A stretch of 64,000 nt of DNA from Chloroflexota bacterium (GTDB lineage Bacteria; Chloroflexota; Anaerolineae; JAAEKA01). Under the pieces are notes generated by a model. The model worked only from the letters and a program-made list of their open reading frames with translations, was not told where the DNA came from and made no database searches. Location: NCBI GenBank assembly GCA_034717495.1, contig JAYELL010000057.1:62001-126000 (forward strand), read 5' to 3'. Position 1 is the stretch's first letter, and every line of letters begins with the position of its first letter. Positions 54,374-62,405 of this stretch are shown one piece after another. Made by a program: the position numbers and the translations under genes.

Positions 54374-55401
54374 ACTTTCAATTCGCTGCACCCTGGATCC
54401 TGGTCTTGTTGCTGGTGATACCTTTGTTCCTTTTGCGCGCCCTGTCCAGTGGAAAGCCTGGCCGGGCAGGGGTTGTCCAGGCACGAAACCGGCCTGCTAC
54501 CCTCACCCATGCCGCCACCAATCTGGCGCAAGGACTCTCCCGGTCATGGAAGGTGACGTGGCGTCCCTTGACACTGGTGATGCGTCTGGCTGCGATTGCT
54601 CTGATGATCGTCGCTCTGGCTCGACCGCAGATGGTGCAGGGCAAGGAAACCATCACCGGTGAGGGCATTGACATTGCTCTGGCGGTGGACATCTCTGGCA
54701 GTATGGCATCATTGGATTTCCAGCCCAACAACCGGCTGGAAGCTTCAAAACTGGTGATCGATGATTTTATCGGCGAGCGCCCTTACGACCGTTTGGGTCT
54801 GGTGGTGTTTGCCTCCGAAGCATTCAGCCAGGCGCCGCTGACTCTGGACAAAAACGCGCTGCGCCGCTCCCTGGACCAGGTTGAGCTGGCCACCGATCTT
54901 GGCATCGATGATGGCACCGCTATCGGGCTTGGCATCGCCAACGCGGCCGGCATGTTGACCAACAGCGAGGCCAAGAGCCAGATCATCATTCTGCTAACCG
55001 ATGGTGTCAACAACTCGGGTCAGATCGATCCGCTGACGGCGGCTGAGGCTGCCAAGGCCATGGGTATCAAAGTGTATACCGTCGGCGCCGGCCGGCTCGG
55101 ACAGGTGCCCGTACCGGTTCAGGGTATGTTTGGCAAGGAAATCGTTTATCAGGAAAGCCAACTCGACGAGGAAACCCTGCGCCAGGTAGCCCGGATTACC
55201 GGTGGGAAATACTACCGGGCGGAAGATACCTCAGGTCTGAGGGCTATCTATGACGAAATCAACAAACTGGAGAAATCCCAGGTTGAGGTAGAAGTCTACA
55301 ATCTCTATCAGGAACTGGCAGGTTGGTTGCTGGTGCCCGCGCTGTTCCTGATGTTATCCGAGGTCGTGCTCCGTAATACGATCTTCAGGAGGGTGCCATG
55401 A
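54370..55401 (+). CDS. VWA-domain membrane protein (BatA-like)
   Basis: A 343-residue protein with helices at about 5-22 and 70-90, a VWA domain with the MIDAS motif DISGS and the later Asp in LTDGVNNSG, and a C-terminal helix (about 315-335). This is BatA topology. Overlaps both neighbours by four nucleotides. Bat operons contribute to aerotolerance and stress survival in Bacteroides and others. Confidence 0.9.
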   Translation: MNFQFAAPWILVLLLVIPLFLLRALSSGKPGRAGVVQARNRPATLTHAATNLAQGLSRSWKVTWRPLTLVMRLAAIALMIVALARPQMVQGKETITGEGIDIALAVDISGSMASLDFQPNNRLEASKLVIDDFIGERPYDRLGLVVFASEAFSQAPLTLDKNALRRSLDQVELATDLGIDDGTAIGLGIANAAGMLTNSEAKSQIIILLTDGVNNSGQIDPLTAAEAAKAMGIKVYTVGAGRLGQVPVPVQGMFGKEIVYQESQLDEETLRQVARITGGKYYRAEDTSGLRAIYDEINKLEKSQVEVEVYNLYQELAGWLLVPALFLMLSEVVLRNTIFRRVP

Positions 55402-56468
55402 CCTTCGCACACCCCCAGTTTCTGATAGCGCTGCTGCTGGTGCCGTTGGCAGGACTCTTCCTGGCCTGGGCCAGCGGGCGTCGCAAGCAGGCGTTGGCGG
55501 CACTGGGTAATCCCAGCCTGATCGAGCGTCTCTCATCCAACGTCAACTGGCGCGGACGCCGCTGGCGGACAGCGCTCTGGCTGATCGCCCTCACCCTGTT
55601 GATCGTGTCGATTGCCCGCCCCCAGTGGGGCGCCGAGGTGCGAGAGGTGAAGCAAGAGGGCTTGCAGGTGATCGTGGCGCTGGACGTGTCACAGAGTATG
55701 CTGGCCGAGGATGTCAAGCCCAACCGGCTTGACCGGGCCAAGCAGGAGATAGCTGATTTAACCGAACGCCTGGAAGGTGACGAGATAGGCCTGGTGCTTT
55801 TCTCTGGTGCCAGCTTTCTCCAGGTGCCCTTGACATCGGACTACAACACGGCCTTGAACTATCTGGATAGCGCCGGACCCAAGCTCATCTCGCGGCCGGG
55901 CACGGTGATCGGCGATGCCATTCGCACTGCCATGCGTGCCTTCGACGACAAGCTGGACAGCCAGAAGGTACTCGTTGTGATGACCGATGGCGAAGATGTC
56001 GAGACCGATCCCATCGTCGCAGCTCAAGAGGCGACCGATGCCAACATATTGATCTATACCATTGGCTTTGGCACCCCGGAAGGTGAGCCAGTTCCGGAGA
56101 CCGACCGGAATGGCCGGGTCATCGGCTACAGGACCGATGCGCAGGGCAACGTGGCCCTGTCCAGCCTGGACGAAAGCACCCTGCAAGCTGTAGCCAGCAC
56201 TGGCAATGGCAAGTATTACCGGGCTACGGCCAGCGGACAGGAACTGGATGCCCTGCTGGCGGAGATAGATGGCTTACAGCACGCTCAGTTGGAGAGCCGT
56301 CTGGAAACTCGCTACATCGAGCGCTACCAGATATTCCTGGCTCTGGCTTTGCTGGCCCTGGTGGCGGGCGAACTGATCCCGGATCGTCGCCGCGACAAGA
56401 GCCGTGCCGCAATGACCGGGCACGCGACATCGACCACCGGCGCGACTGCCGCGCCTCAGACGGGCTGA
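55398..56468 (+). CDS. VWA-domain membrane protein (BatB-like)
   Basis: A 356-residue protein with helices at about 7-24 and 58-75, the MIDAS motif DVSQS, MTDGEDVE and a helix near 305-325. It resembles BatA in layout, as BatB does. The C-terminal about 20 residues are Ala/Thr-rich. Confidence 0.9.
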   Translation: MTFAHPQFLIALLLVPLAGLFLAWASGRRKQALAALGNPSLIERLSSNVNWRGRRWRTALWLIALTLLIVSIARPQWGAEVREVKQEGLQVIVALDVSQSMLAEDVKPNRLDRAKQEIADLTERLEGDEIGLVLFSGASFLQVPLTSDYNTALNYLDSAGPKLISRPGTVIGDAIRTAMRAFDDKLDSQKVLVVMTDGEDVETDPIVAAQEATDANILIYTIGFGTPEGEPVPETDRNGRVIGYRTDAQGNVALSSLDESTLQAVASTGNGKYYRATASGQELDALLAEIDGLQHAQLESRLETRYIERYQIFLALALLALVAGELIPDRRRDKSRAAMTGHATSTTGATAAPQTG

Positions 56469-56536
56469 ACCATTCGGGATTGGCTGGTTTTTGTCAGCTT
56501 TCCCGAACTGTTGGATACTATCGAAGGAACAGCAAG

Positions 56537-57496
56537 ATGGCACGATTGATACTAATTGTCTCTTCACTGGCTCTGGCGCTGTTGGTTACCGCCTGTGCAC
56601 CGTCGGCCCAGAAGCTGACCCAGGCGGGCAACGAAGCCTACGCCAGGGAAGCCTACGAAGAGGCGCTGGCTGCTTACCAGTCGGCAACGCAAGAAGCGCC
56701 TGAACTGGCCGAACCCTACTACAATGCTGCAAATGCCCTCTATCGGCAGGGCAAGTATGAGGAAGCGCTGGCCGAACTGCAACAAGCCCAGGAACTTGCC
56801 GAGGCTGATCTGTTGGCGCACAACAGCCTGTTCAACATGGGCAACAGCTCCTTCAACATGGAGGACTGGCAGGCCGCGGTCGACTCCTATCGCCAGACAT
56901 TGCTGCGCAATCCTGACGACCAGGACGCCAAATACAACCTGGAGCTGGCGCTTCAGAAGCTGCAGGAACAGGAACAACAGCAGCAGGAGCAGGAACAAGA
57001 GCAGGAAAACCAGGAGAATCAGGAAGAGAATCAGGACCAGCAGTCCCAGAACGAAGACGAACAGGAAAACGATCAGTCGCAAGACAGCGATGGCGAGCAG
57101 GATCAACAGAATGAGGATCAGTCTGAGGGCGACCAGGAAGCGGAACAAGAAGAACAGTCCGAATCGTCTGAAGGGAACCAGGATCAGCAGGATGAATCCT
57201 CTGAGGAAGGTCAGGAAGAGCAGAATCAGGACCAGCAGGGCGAGCCCTCGGATGAAACCAATCAGCAGGATGAGTCATCTAAGGAAGGTGAGGAAGAGCA
57301 GGATCAGCAGGACAATCGAAGTGCCGGTCAACCTGAACAGCAGCAAGAAGGAAACAGCCTGGCACCAGGTCAGCGCATGACCCGGGAGCAGGCGGAACAG
57401 CTGCTTGCTGCCATCATGCAGAATGGTGAGACGCTGCAGGAAAGGCTGGGGCAATACCTGATGGTCCGTGGCCGCCCGCCGATCCAGGATTGGTAA
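56537..57496 (+). CDS. BatC-like TPR lipoprotein with Gln/Glu-rich tail
   Basis: A 319-residue lipoprotein: lipobox VTAC at about 14-17, three TPR units (about 25-135), then a 140-residue stretch made almost only of Gln, Glu, Asp, Asn and Ser, and a conserved-looking end (MTREQAEQLLAAI). BatC proteins have the same order of TPR, acidic low-complexity region and short C-terminal helix. The start at 56537 is chosen for the signal peptide. Confidence 0.85.
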   Translation: MARLILIVSSLALALLVTACAPSAQKLTQAGNEAYAREAYEEALAAYQSATQEAPELAEPYYNAANALYRQGKYEEALAELQQAQELAEADLLAHNSLFNMGNSSFNMEDWQAAVDSYRQTLLRNPDDQDAKYNLELALQKLQEQEQQQQEQEQEQENQENQEENQDQQSQNEDEQENDQSQDSDGEQDQQNEDQSEGDQEAEQEEQSESSEGNQDQQDESSEEGQEEQNQDQQGEPSDETNQQDESSKEGEEEQDQQDNRSAGQPEQQQEGNSLAPGQRMTREQAEQLLAAIMQNGETLQERLGQYLMVRGRPPIQDW

Positions 57497-57543
57497 ATCC
57501 ATCGTAGCGGTTTGATCGAATTCTAACAATAAGAGGTGAAAAA

Positions 57544-58911
57544 ATGCGTTTGTTTGCAAAACTAATCCCCATAATGATTATAGTTACCCTTCTGTTGGGG
57601 GCTACCGTTCAGGTGGCAGCAGCAGCCAGTCCGCCGGATAGCGATCCCCGCGAGTATAGCCTGCATTGTGAAGATGGTGTCTGTTCCGTGGAAGTTGATT
57701 TTGAGCAGGCATCAGGTCTGGCCAGGTTTGGCACCGGTGCGCTGATGAACTTCATCAAGGATCAGGATCATCTGCTGCCCAGCGGAACCAACATCGAGCT
57801 GCAGGACGATCTGATGCTGGCCCTGCCTGTAGGTAATCTGCCCTTGTCCAACGCCGATGTGGCCCTGGAACTGGGCGAGAATAATGAGATCGAACGCCTG
57901 CATGGTACTACTGAAGTTTCCTTCCCCAGCCTGGGTATCTTCGATAATATCGAATTTCTCAAGCCGGTCGTGGCCGACATCGGCCTGGAGCGCGGTGAGC
58001 ACCTGGGATATGTGGATGCCGATCTGTTACCGGAGCGTCAATACCTGATCTTCCGTTTCGGCACTGGCTTTGATATGGAAGCCCGGTTGCCTGGCGCGGA
58101 TGGCGCTGCCAGGAGCCTGGGCCTGTCGATCCCGGCTGATCAGAACGCCACGCTGGTGATCGATACCGAGGACCCGCTGGTCTACTTGCTTGGCAATCTT
58201 TCTATTCGACACAACGGGCCGGTAGCCTTTGTCGACGGGATTTTCGACGAGGGTCTGGCCGATGCTCTGGATGCCCTGCCGCAACGCACAGCGCTACGTG
58301 CCGAGGGTGTCCTGACTGACGATTTGGACGAAGCCTACATAGAGTTGGGCGCCGGCCACTCGGTGGATAGCGGCCTGGTAGGGGATTGGCTGAATCTGGA
58401 TGTGATGCCCATTGCTGTTGAGGGAATGGGCAGGTTGAGCCAGGATGGTCTGTTGGTCCACGGAATCGCCAGCTCCAGCATCGAGCCGGAGGTGGTGTGG
58501 GATGGCAATCTGGAATTGGAAGCCTTTATTCCCTTCTCTGAGGATGCTCCCGTGGCCTACGTGATCATCAACGGTGACGCGGCCATACCTGTTGCAAACT
58601 CAACTGCCGATGTGACCGCCGAATGGAGTGCGGGCGACCAGCTGGTGATCGTCGGAGTCATCGACTCCCCGTTTGCACAAACGGAAATCACCATGACGCC
58701 GTCCGTTGACCTGGACGGAATCGATCCCGCAGCCGCTCCGGCGGCCGTGGCTCGCTTCGTGGGCAATCTGGCTCAGGGCGCCGCAGATGGCGCCGGCCAG
58801 GGCTGGGATTGGGTAAGCGGTGCCTCCCAGGGAACCTGGGGTTGGGTCAGCGATAACGCCAGTGATGGATACGCGGCAGTCAGCGGTTTCGTCGAATCCA
58901 AGACTGACTGA
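57544..58911 (+). CDS. secreted protein of unknown function within the Bat operon
   Basis: A 455-residue exported protein. A signal peptide (about 5-27, AAAAS) is followed by a Cys pair (HCEDGVCSVE), a long beta-rich region without recognisable motifs and a C-terminal segment with repeated GWDWVSGASQG / WGWVSDNASDG units. GGTG-type ribosome site. It sits between the BatC-like and BatD-like genes, where standard Bat operons have no such gene. Confidence 0.65.
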   Translation: MRLFAKLIPIMIIVTLLLGATVQVAAAASPPDSDPREYSLHCEDGVCSVEVDFEQASGLARFGTGALMNFIKDQDHLLPSGTNIELQDDLMLALPVGNLPLSNADVALELGENNEIERLHGTTEVSFPSLGIFDNIEFLKPVVADIGLERGEHLGYVDADLLPERQYLIFRFGTGFDMEARLPGADGAARSLGLSIPADQNATLVIDTEDPLVYLLGNLSIRHNGPVAFVDGIFDEGLADALDALPQRTALRAEGVLTDDLDEAYIELGAGHSVDSGLVGDWLNLDVMPIAVEGMGRLSQDGLLVHGIASSSIEPEVVWDGNLELEAFIPFSEDAPVAYVIINGDAAIPVANSTADVTAEWSAGDQLVIVGVIDSPFAQTEITMTPSVDLDGIDPAAAPAAVARFVGNLAQGAADGAGQGWDWVSGASQGTWGWVSDNASDGYAAVSGFVESKTD

Positions 58912-59198
58912 AGGCGATTACTCACTGGAGTAACGCAGGCAACAATTCGCTTGGAGGACGGCGGACCGCAGACGGCGGTCCGCCGTCACCAAGGCATCGC
59001 TCCGACTGCGCAACATCAGTTACTCGGGAAACCAGATCCTTGCAGGCTGTCATCCTTCGCTTTGCTCACCGTCACGCTACGCTAGCAGGCGTGCCGGGAG
59101 GCAGCAAGCGCTCCGTGAGGAGGTGCTTGGGAGTGGGCAGGGGCAGCGGGAAACCTGCCCGGTGAAACGGGTTTGAGAGAAACAAAGGAAAAGCGGAC
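58912..59198 (+). other. structured gap with a perfect 13-bp hairpin
   Basis: GACGGCGGACCGC (58957-58969) and GCGGTCCGCCGTC (58975-58987) are exact inverted copies with a 5-nt loop and no T-run. A GC-rich region follows with CCCG-GTGAAA-CGGG before 59175. No gene is seen. AAAGGA lies 9 nt before the GTG at 59199. Confidence 0.5.
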
Positions 59199-61073
59199 GT
59201 GTCAAAAACAAAACGTTCTATGATACTTGTTGTTGGCCTTCTTATCCTTGGCCTGGTGGCGATACCAGGCTATGCCCAGGGACCTGATGTCATCACGGCG
59301 ACGGTGGATCGCACCGATCTCACCACCGATGAGTGGCTGACCCTGACAGTTGCGATAAGTGGCCGGGAAAACAGTGCCGCCCAGCCTTCGCTGCCAGCGC
59401 TGGACGGCTTCCAGTTCGCGGGCAGCAGCAGCGGCACTCAGATCAGCATGGTCAACGGGGCCACCTCCTTCCAGACCGTTTACAATTACCGGTTGCGACC
59501 AGAGCGGACAGGAACCCTGGTGATAGATCCTGTTACGGTCGTGGTGAATGGACAACCGGTCAGCACCGATCCGATTTCTGTGCAGGTGAGCCAGGGAACG
59601 GGACAGGTTCAGCAGCCTGGATCCGCCCGCTCCGCCCTCCCAGGGGGAGGCATGGATCCCTTCGATCTGTTTAACATGGACCCCTTCGATCTGTTGAACT
59701 CCTTTGGTGCCGGCGGTATGATGCCTTCCAGGGCCCCGTCGACGGCTTCGCTTCAGTTCGTGCCTGCACCGGCTGAACTGGTCGGGCAGGATTACTACGC
59801 CGAGGCTGTCATCGATAATCCCGCGCCCTATCAAGGTGAGCAGGTGACCTACACCGTGCGTTTTTACCGGGCTGTCGAACCCCTGGGTCAGACCAGCTTC
59901 GATGCCCCCAGTTTCACCGGTTTCTGGAGCAGTGCCCAGCCCGAACAGCAGGACTTCAGGACGGATGCTGCAGGACGCGCCTACCGGATGACCGAACTGA
60001 AGACGATTCTGTTTCCGACGCTGATCGGAGAGACAACCATCGATCCGGCAACCCTGACGGTACCCGGCGGCTTTTCCAACAGGGGACAGACCCTGCAGAC
60101 GCAGCCAGTAGCGGTCGAGGTACAGGCTTTGCCGGCCGGCGCGCCGGCCGGTTTCCAGGGGGCTGTTGGGAAATTTGGAATCCAGTCCGAGGTAGATCGC
60201 ACGGAGACTCAGGTTGGCGACGCAATCACCTTGCGTATTACGCTGGCAGGTCAGGGCAATATCGATACTGTTTCCCAGCTGAACTGGCCCGAGTTTGAAG
60301 GCTGGCGAGCGTTCAAGAGTGAATCGCAGGTGGACTCCTGGCTCGAGGAAGAAAACCTGGTTGGTGTTCGTGCTTTCGAACGCGTCCTGGTGCCGACCAC
60401 GGCCGGTAGTTTGAGTTTGCCTGCCATCGATTTCAGCTACTTCGATCTGGATGCCGGAGAATATCGCACAATCAGCACCGACGCGATCGCAGTTGATGTC
60501 ACGCCCGATGGCAGTGTGGATAACTTTGGGCAGACGCCCGTCATAAGCGGTGGCGCAGGCGAGGCTGTGTTGATAAATAACGATCTTCGCCCCCTGAAGG
60601 TGGCAAGCGAAATCGGTGATGGCGCTAATCTTCCTCTGGCCGTTCGGCCAGGTTATTGGCTGCTGTGGATAGTTCCGCTGGCCATGCTGGCCGGGCAGTT
60701 CATCTGGCAGAAGCGGGAAAGTAGCATGTTCGCCAATGCAGCAGCGTACCGCAGCCGCAAGGCAGCCACACGGGCACACAAAGCCCTGCAGGACAGCCGG
60801 ACCGAAAAGATTGGCCGTGACATTGTGGTCGAGCGTATCCTGACGACATATATCGCCGAAAAACTGAACAAGCCGGTCACCGGACTGACCCATGATGAGA
60901 TCGCTGAACTCCTCCAGGAACAGGGAGTCGATCCGGGCTTGATTGCACGGGTATTGACCTGCCTGGCGGCGGGCGAGACCAGCCGTTATGCGCCTCATAG
61001 CGCCATCACGGCCAATGGTGATCTTCCGGCTGAAGCCGATCAATTGATCGATCTCCTGGAACAGGCTCTTTAG
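59199..61073 (+). CDS. BatD-like protein
   Basis: A 624-residue membrane protein: signal peptide (about 8-27), two or three immunoglobulin-like beta domains with the opening VDRTDLTTDEWLTLTVAISG, a Met/Asp/Phe repeat (FDLFNMDPFDLLN at about 150-165), one helix (about 487-505) and a cytosolic C-terminal helical domain. BatD proteins have this plan. The GTG start has AAAGGA 9 nt upstream. Confidence 0.9.
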   Translation: MSKTKRSMILVVGLLILGLVAIPGYAQGPDVITATVDRTDLTTDEWLTLTVAISGRENSAAQPSLPALDGFQFAGSSSGTQISMVNGATSFQTVYNYRLRPERTGTLVIDPVTVVVNGQPVSTDPISVQVSQGTGQVQQPGSARSALPGGGMDPFDLFNMDPFDLLNSFGAGGMMPSRAPSTASLQFVPAPAELVGQDYYAEAVIDNPAPYQGEQVTYTVRFYRAVEPLGQTSFDAPSFTGFWSSAQPEQQDFRTDAAGRAYRMTELKTILFPTLIGETTIDPATLTVPGGFSNRGQTLQTQPVAVEVQALPAGAPAGFQGAVGKFGIQSEVDRTETQVGDAITLRITLAGQGNIDTVSQLNWPEFEGWRAFKSESQVDSWLEEENLVGVRAFERVLVPTTAGSLSLPAIDFSYFDLDAGEYRTISTDAIAVDVTPDGSVDNFGQTPVISGGAGEAVLINNDLRPLKVASEIGDGANLPLAVRPGYWLLWIVPLAMLAGQFIWQKRESSMFANAAAYRSRKAATRAHKALQDSRTEKIGRDIVVERILTTYIAEKLNKPVTGLTHDEIAELLQEQGVDPGLIARVLTCLAAGETSRYAPHSAITANGDLPAEADQLIDLLEQAL

Positions 61074-61089
61074 GCGAGGAGAGGGAACT

Positions 61090-61839
61090 ATGAAACGTAA
61101 TACCATCATTGCCATACTCGCTGGGCTTCTGCTGGTGGCAGGCCTGGTCACGGCGACCAGCGCCATGTCCCCAGCGGTGGAAATCGACGAGAGGATGGTG
61201 GCGGCCGCTAACCAGCTCTATCGTTCTGGACATCACAGTGAGTCAGCTCAACTCTACGAACAACTGGTGGAACAAGGCGCCCGGGACAGCGGTCTCTTTT
61301 ACAATCTGGGTAACGCCTACTTCCAGCAGGGAGATAGGGAGCGCGCCATCCTGAACTACGAGCGTGCTCTGCAACTGGCCCCCCGCGACGCTGACATCAG
61401 ACACAATCTTGATCTGGCGCGCGCTGAGGCTGGCAGCCTGCCCTGGCAGGAAGCTGAGGGTCCCCTCGACACGCTGGCTGAAGTGAGTCGTCGCTGGCTT
61501 ACGGTTGATGAGCTGGCCATGATTGCTCTCTCAGCCTGGTTTTTCCTGGGGTTCCTGATCTTTTTGCGGCGCCAGAAGCGCTCGGGCGATATGCCTGCGC
61601 TACTGCGCTACGGGACACTGGTTGTTCTGGTGTTGCTTCTGGTAAGTGCCCTGTCACTGGGCAGTCGGTTGGTATCCGGGCAGATACAGCCCGGCGGCGT
61701 CATCGTCGCCTCCCAGGTGGCCCTGAGCGATAGTCCGGGCAGACGGCCGGTGGTGGTCGGTGAACGGTGGTCTTCGGGCGGCGGTCCGCTGTCAGTGGTC
61801 GGCGGCCTGTCGTCGGCAGGGGGATCGCCCCAACTGTGA
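61090..61839 (+). CDS. BatE-like TPR membrane protein, C-terminus replaced by repeat
   Basis: A 249-residue protein: signal peptide, three TPR units (about 35-120), then two helices (about 135-157 and 175-195). BatE normally ends in an SH3-like domain. Here, after VIVASQVALSDSPGR (about 210), the reading frame enters a GTCGG/GGTGG-rich repeat and stops 30 residues later (VVVGERWSSGGG...), so the domain appears lost. GAGGAGAGG lies before the ATG. Confidence 0.8.
   Translation: MKRNTIIAILAGLLLVAGLVTATSAMSPAVEIDERMVAAANQLYRSGHHSESAQLYEQLVEQGARDSGLFYNLGNAYFQQGDRERAILNYERALQLAPRDADIRHNLDLARAEAGSLPWQEAEGPLDTLAEVSRRWLTVDELAMIALSAWFFLGFLIFLRRQKRSGDMPALLRYGTLVVLVLLLVSALSLGSRLVSGQIQPGGVIVASQVALSDSPGRRPVVVGERWSSGGGPLSVVGGLSSAGGSPQL
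61735..61830. repeat. GGTCGGCGG-type degenerate repeat inside the 3' end of the BatE-like gene
   Basis: Units such as GGTGGTCGGTGAACGG, GGCGGCGGTCCGCTGTC and GGTCGGCGGCCTGTCGTCGG repeat imperfectly. They resemble the hairpin at 58957. Confidence 0.5.
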
Positions 61840-61914
61840 AACATCAGTGAATTACAGAAAACACGTTGACCCCCGATGAATACGATCTTAACGGATTGAC
61901 CAAGGAGCGCACTC

Positions 61915-62379
61915 ATGTCAGAGCTCAAAGCCCCGACTGGCCTGTTTTTCGAAGATTATCTGATCGACGGTTCTATTGTCAGCCAGGGGCGTACCATCAC
62001 AGAAACAGACATCGTCAACTTCGCCGCCTTTAGCGGCGACTGGAATCCACTGCATATCGATGCTGAAGTGGCCGGAGAATCCCAATTCGGCGAGCGAATC
62101 GCTCATGGTTTGCTGGTGCTATCGATCGCTTCAGGTCTTTCCGAGCGCCTGGGCTTTCTGGGTGGCAACGTTTTGTTCTTCAAGGAACTGATTTGGCAGT
62201 TTCGGGCAGCAGTCATGATGGGTGACACCATCCGTGTCAAGGCTACGGTTTCCGAATTGAGGCCTGTGCCCAGATTGGGTGGTGGTTACGTCACCTTCAA
62301 GGTTCAGGTACTGAACCAGGCTGACAAGGTGGTTCAGCGAGGCAGCTGGATACTGTTGATCAAGAGCAAAGAGGAATGA
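61915..62379 (+). CDS. MaoC-like (R)-specific enoyl-CoA hydratase
   Basis: A 154-residue hot-dog-fold protein. The hydratase motif is FSGDWNPLHIDAEVA, with the catalytic Asp and His, then FGERIAHGLL. It hydrates enoyl-CoA or a related thioester; the exact substrate is unknown. It is a single gene between the Bat operon and a convergent gene. Confidence 0.88.
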   Translation: MSELKAPTGLFFEDYLIDGSIVSQGRTITETDIVNFAAFSGDWNPLHIDAEVAGESQFGERIAHGLLVLSIASGLSERLGFLGGNVLFFKELIWQFRAAVMMGDTIRVKATVSELRPVPRLGGGYVTFKVQVLNQADKVVQRGSWILLIKSKEE

Positions 62380-62405
62380 TCTGCTGACGGAGTGGGCGAC
62401 ACAGG

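Noticed and set aside
59040-59175. possible structured RNA gene (GGGAGGCAGC...GCGGGAAACCTGCCC)
   Set aside because: It lacks the conserved cores of RNase P, SRP RNA, tmRNA or the riboswitch classes I could compare; only generic GC-rich folding is visible.
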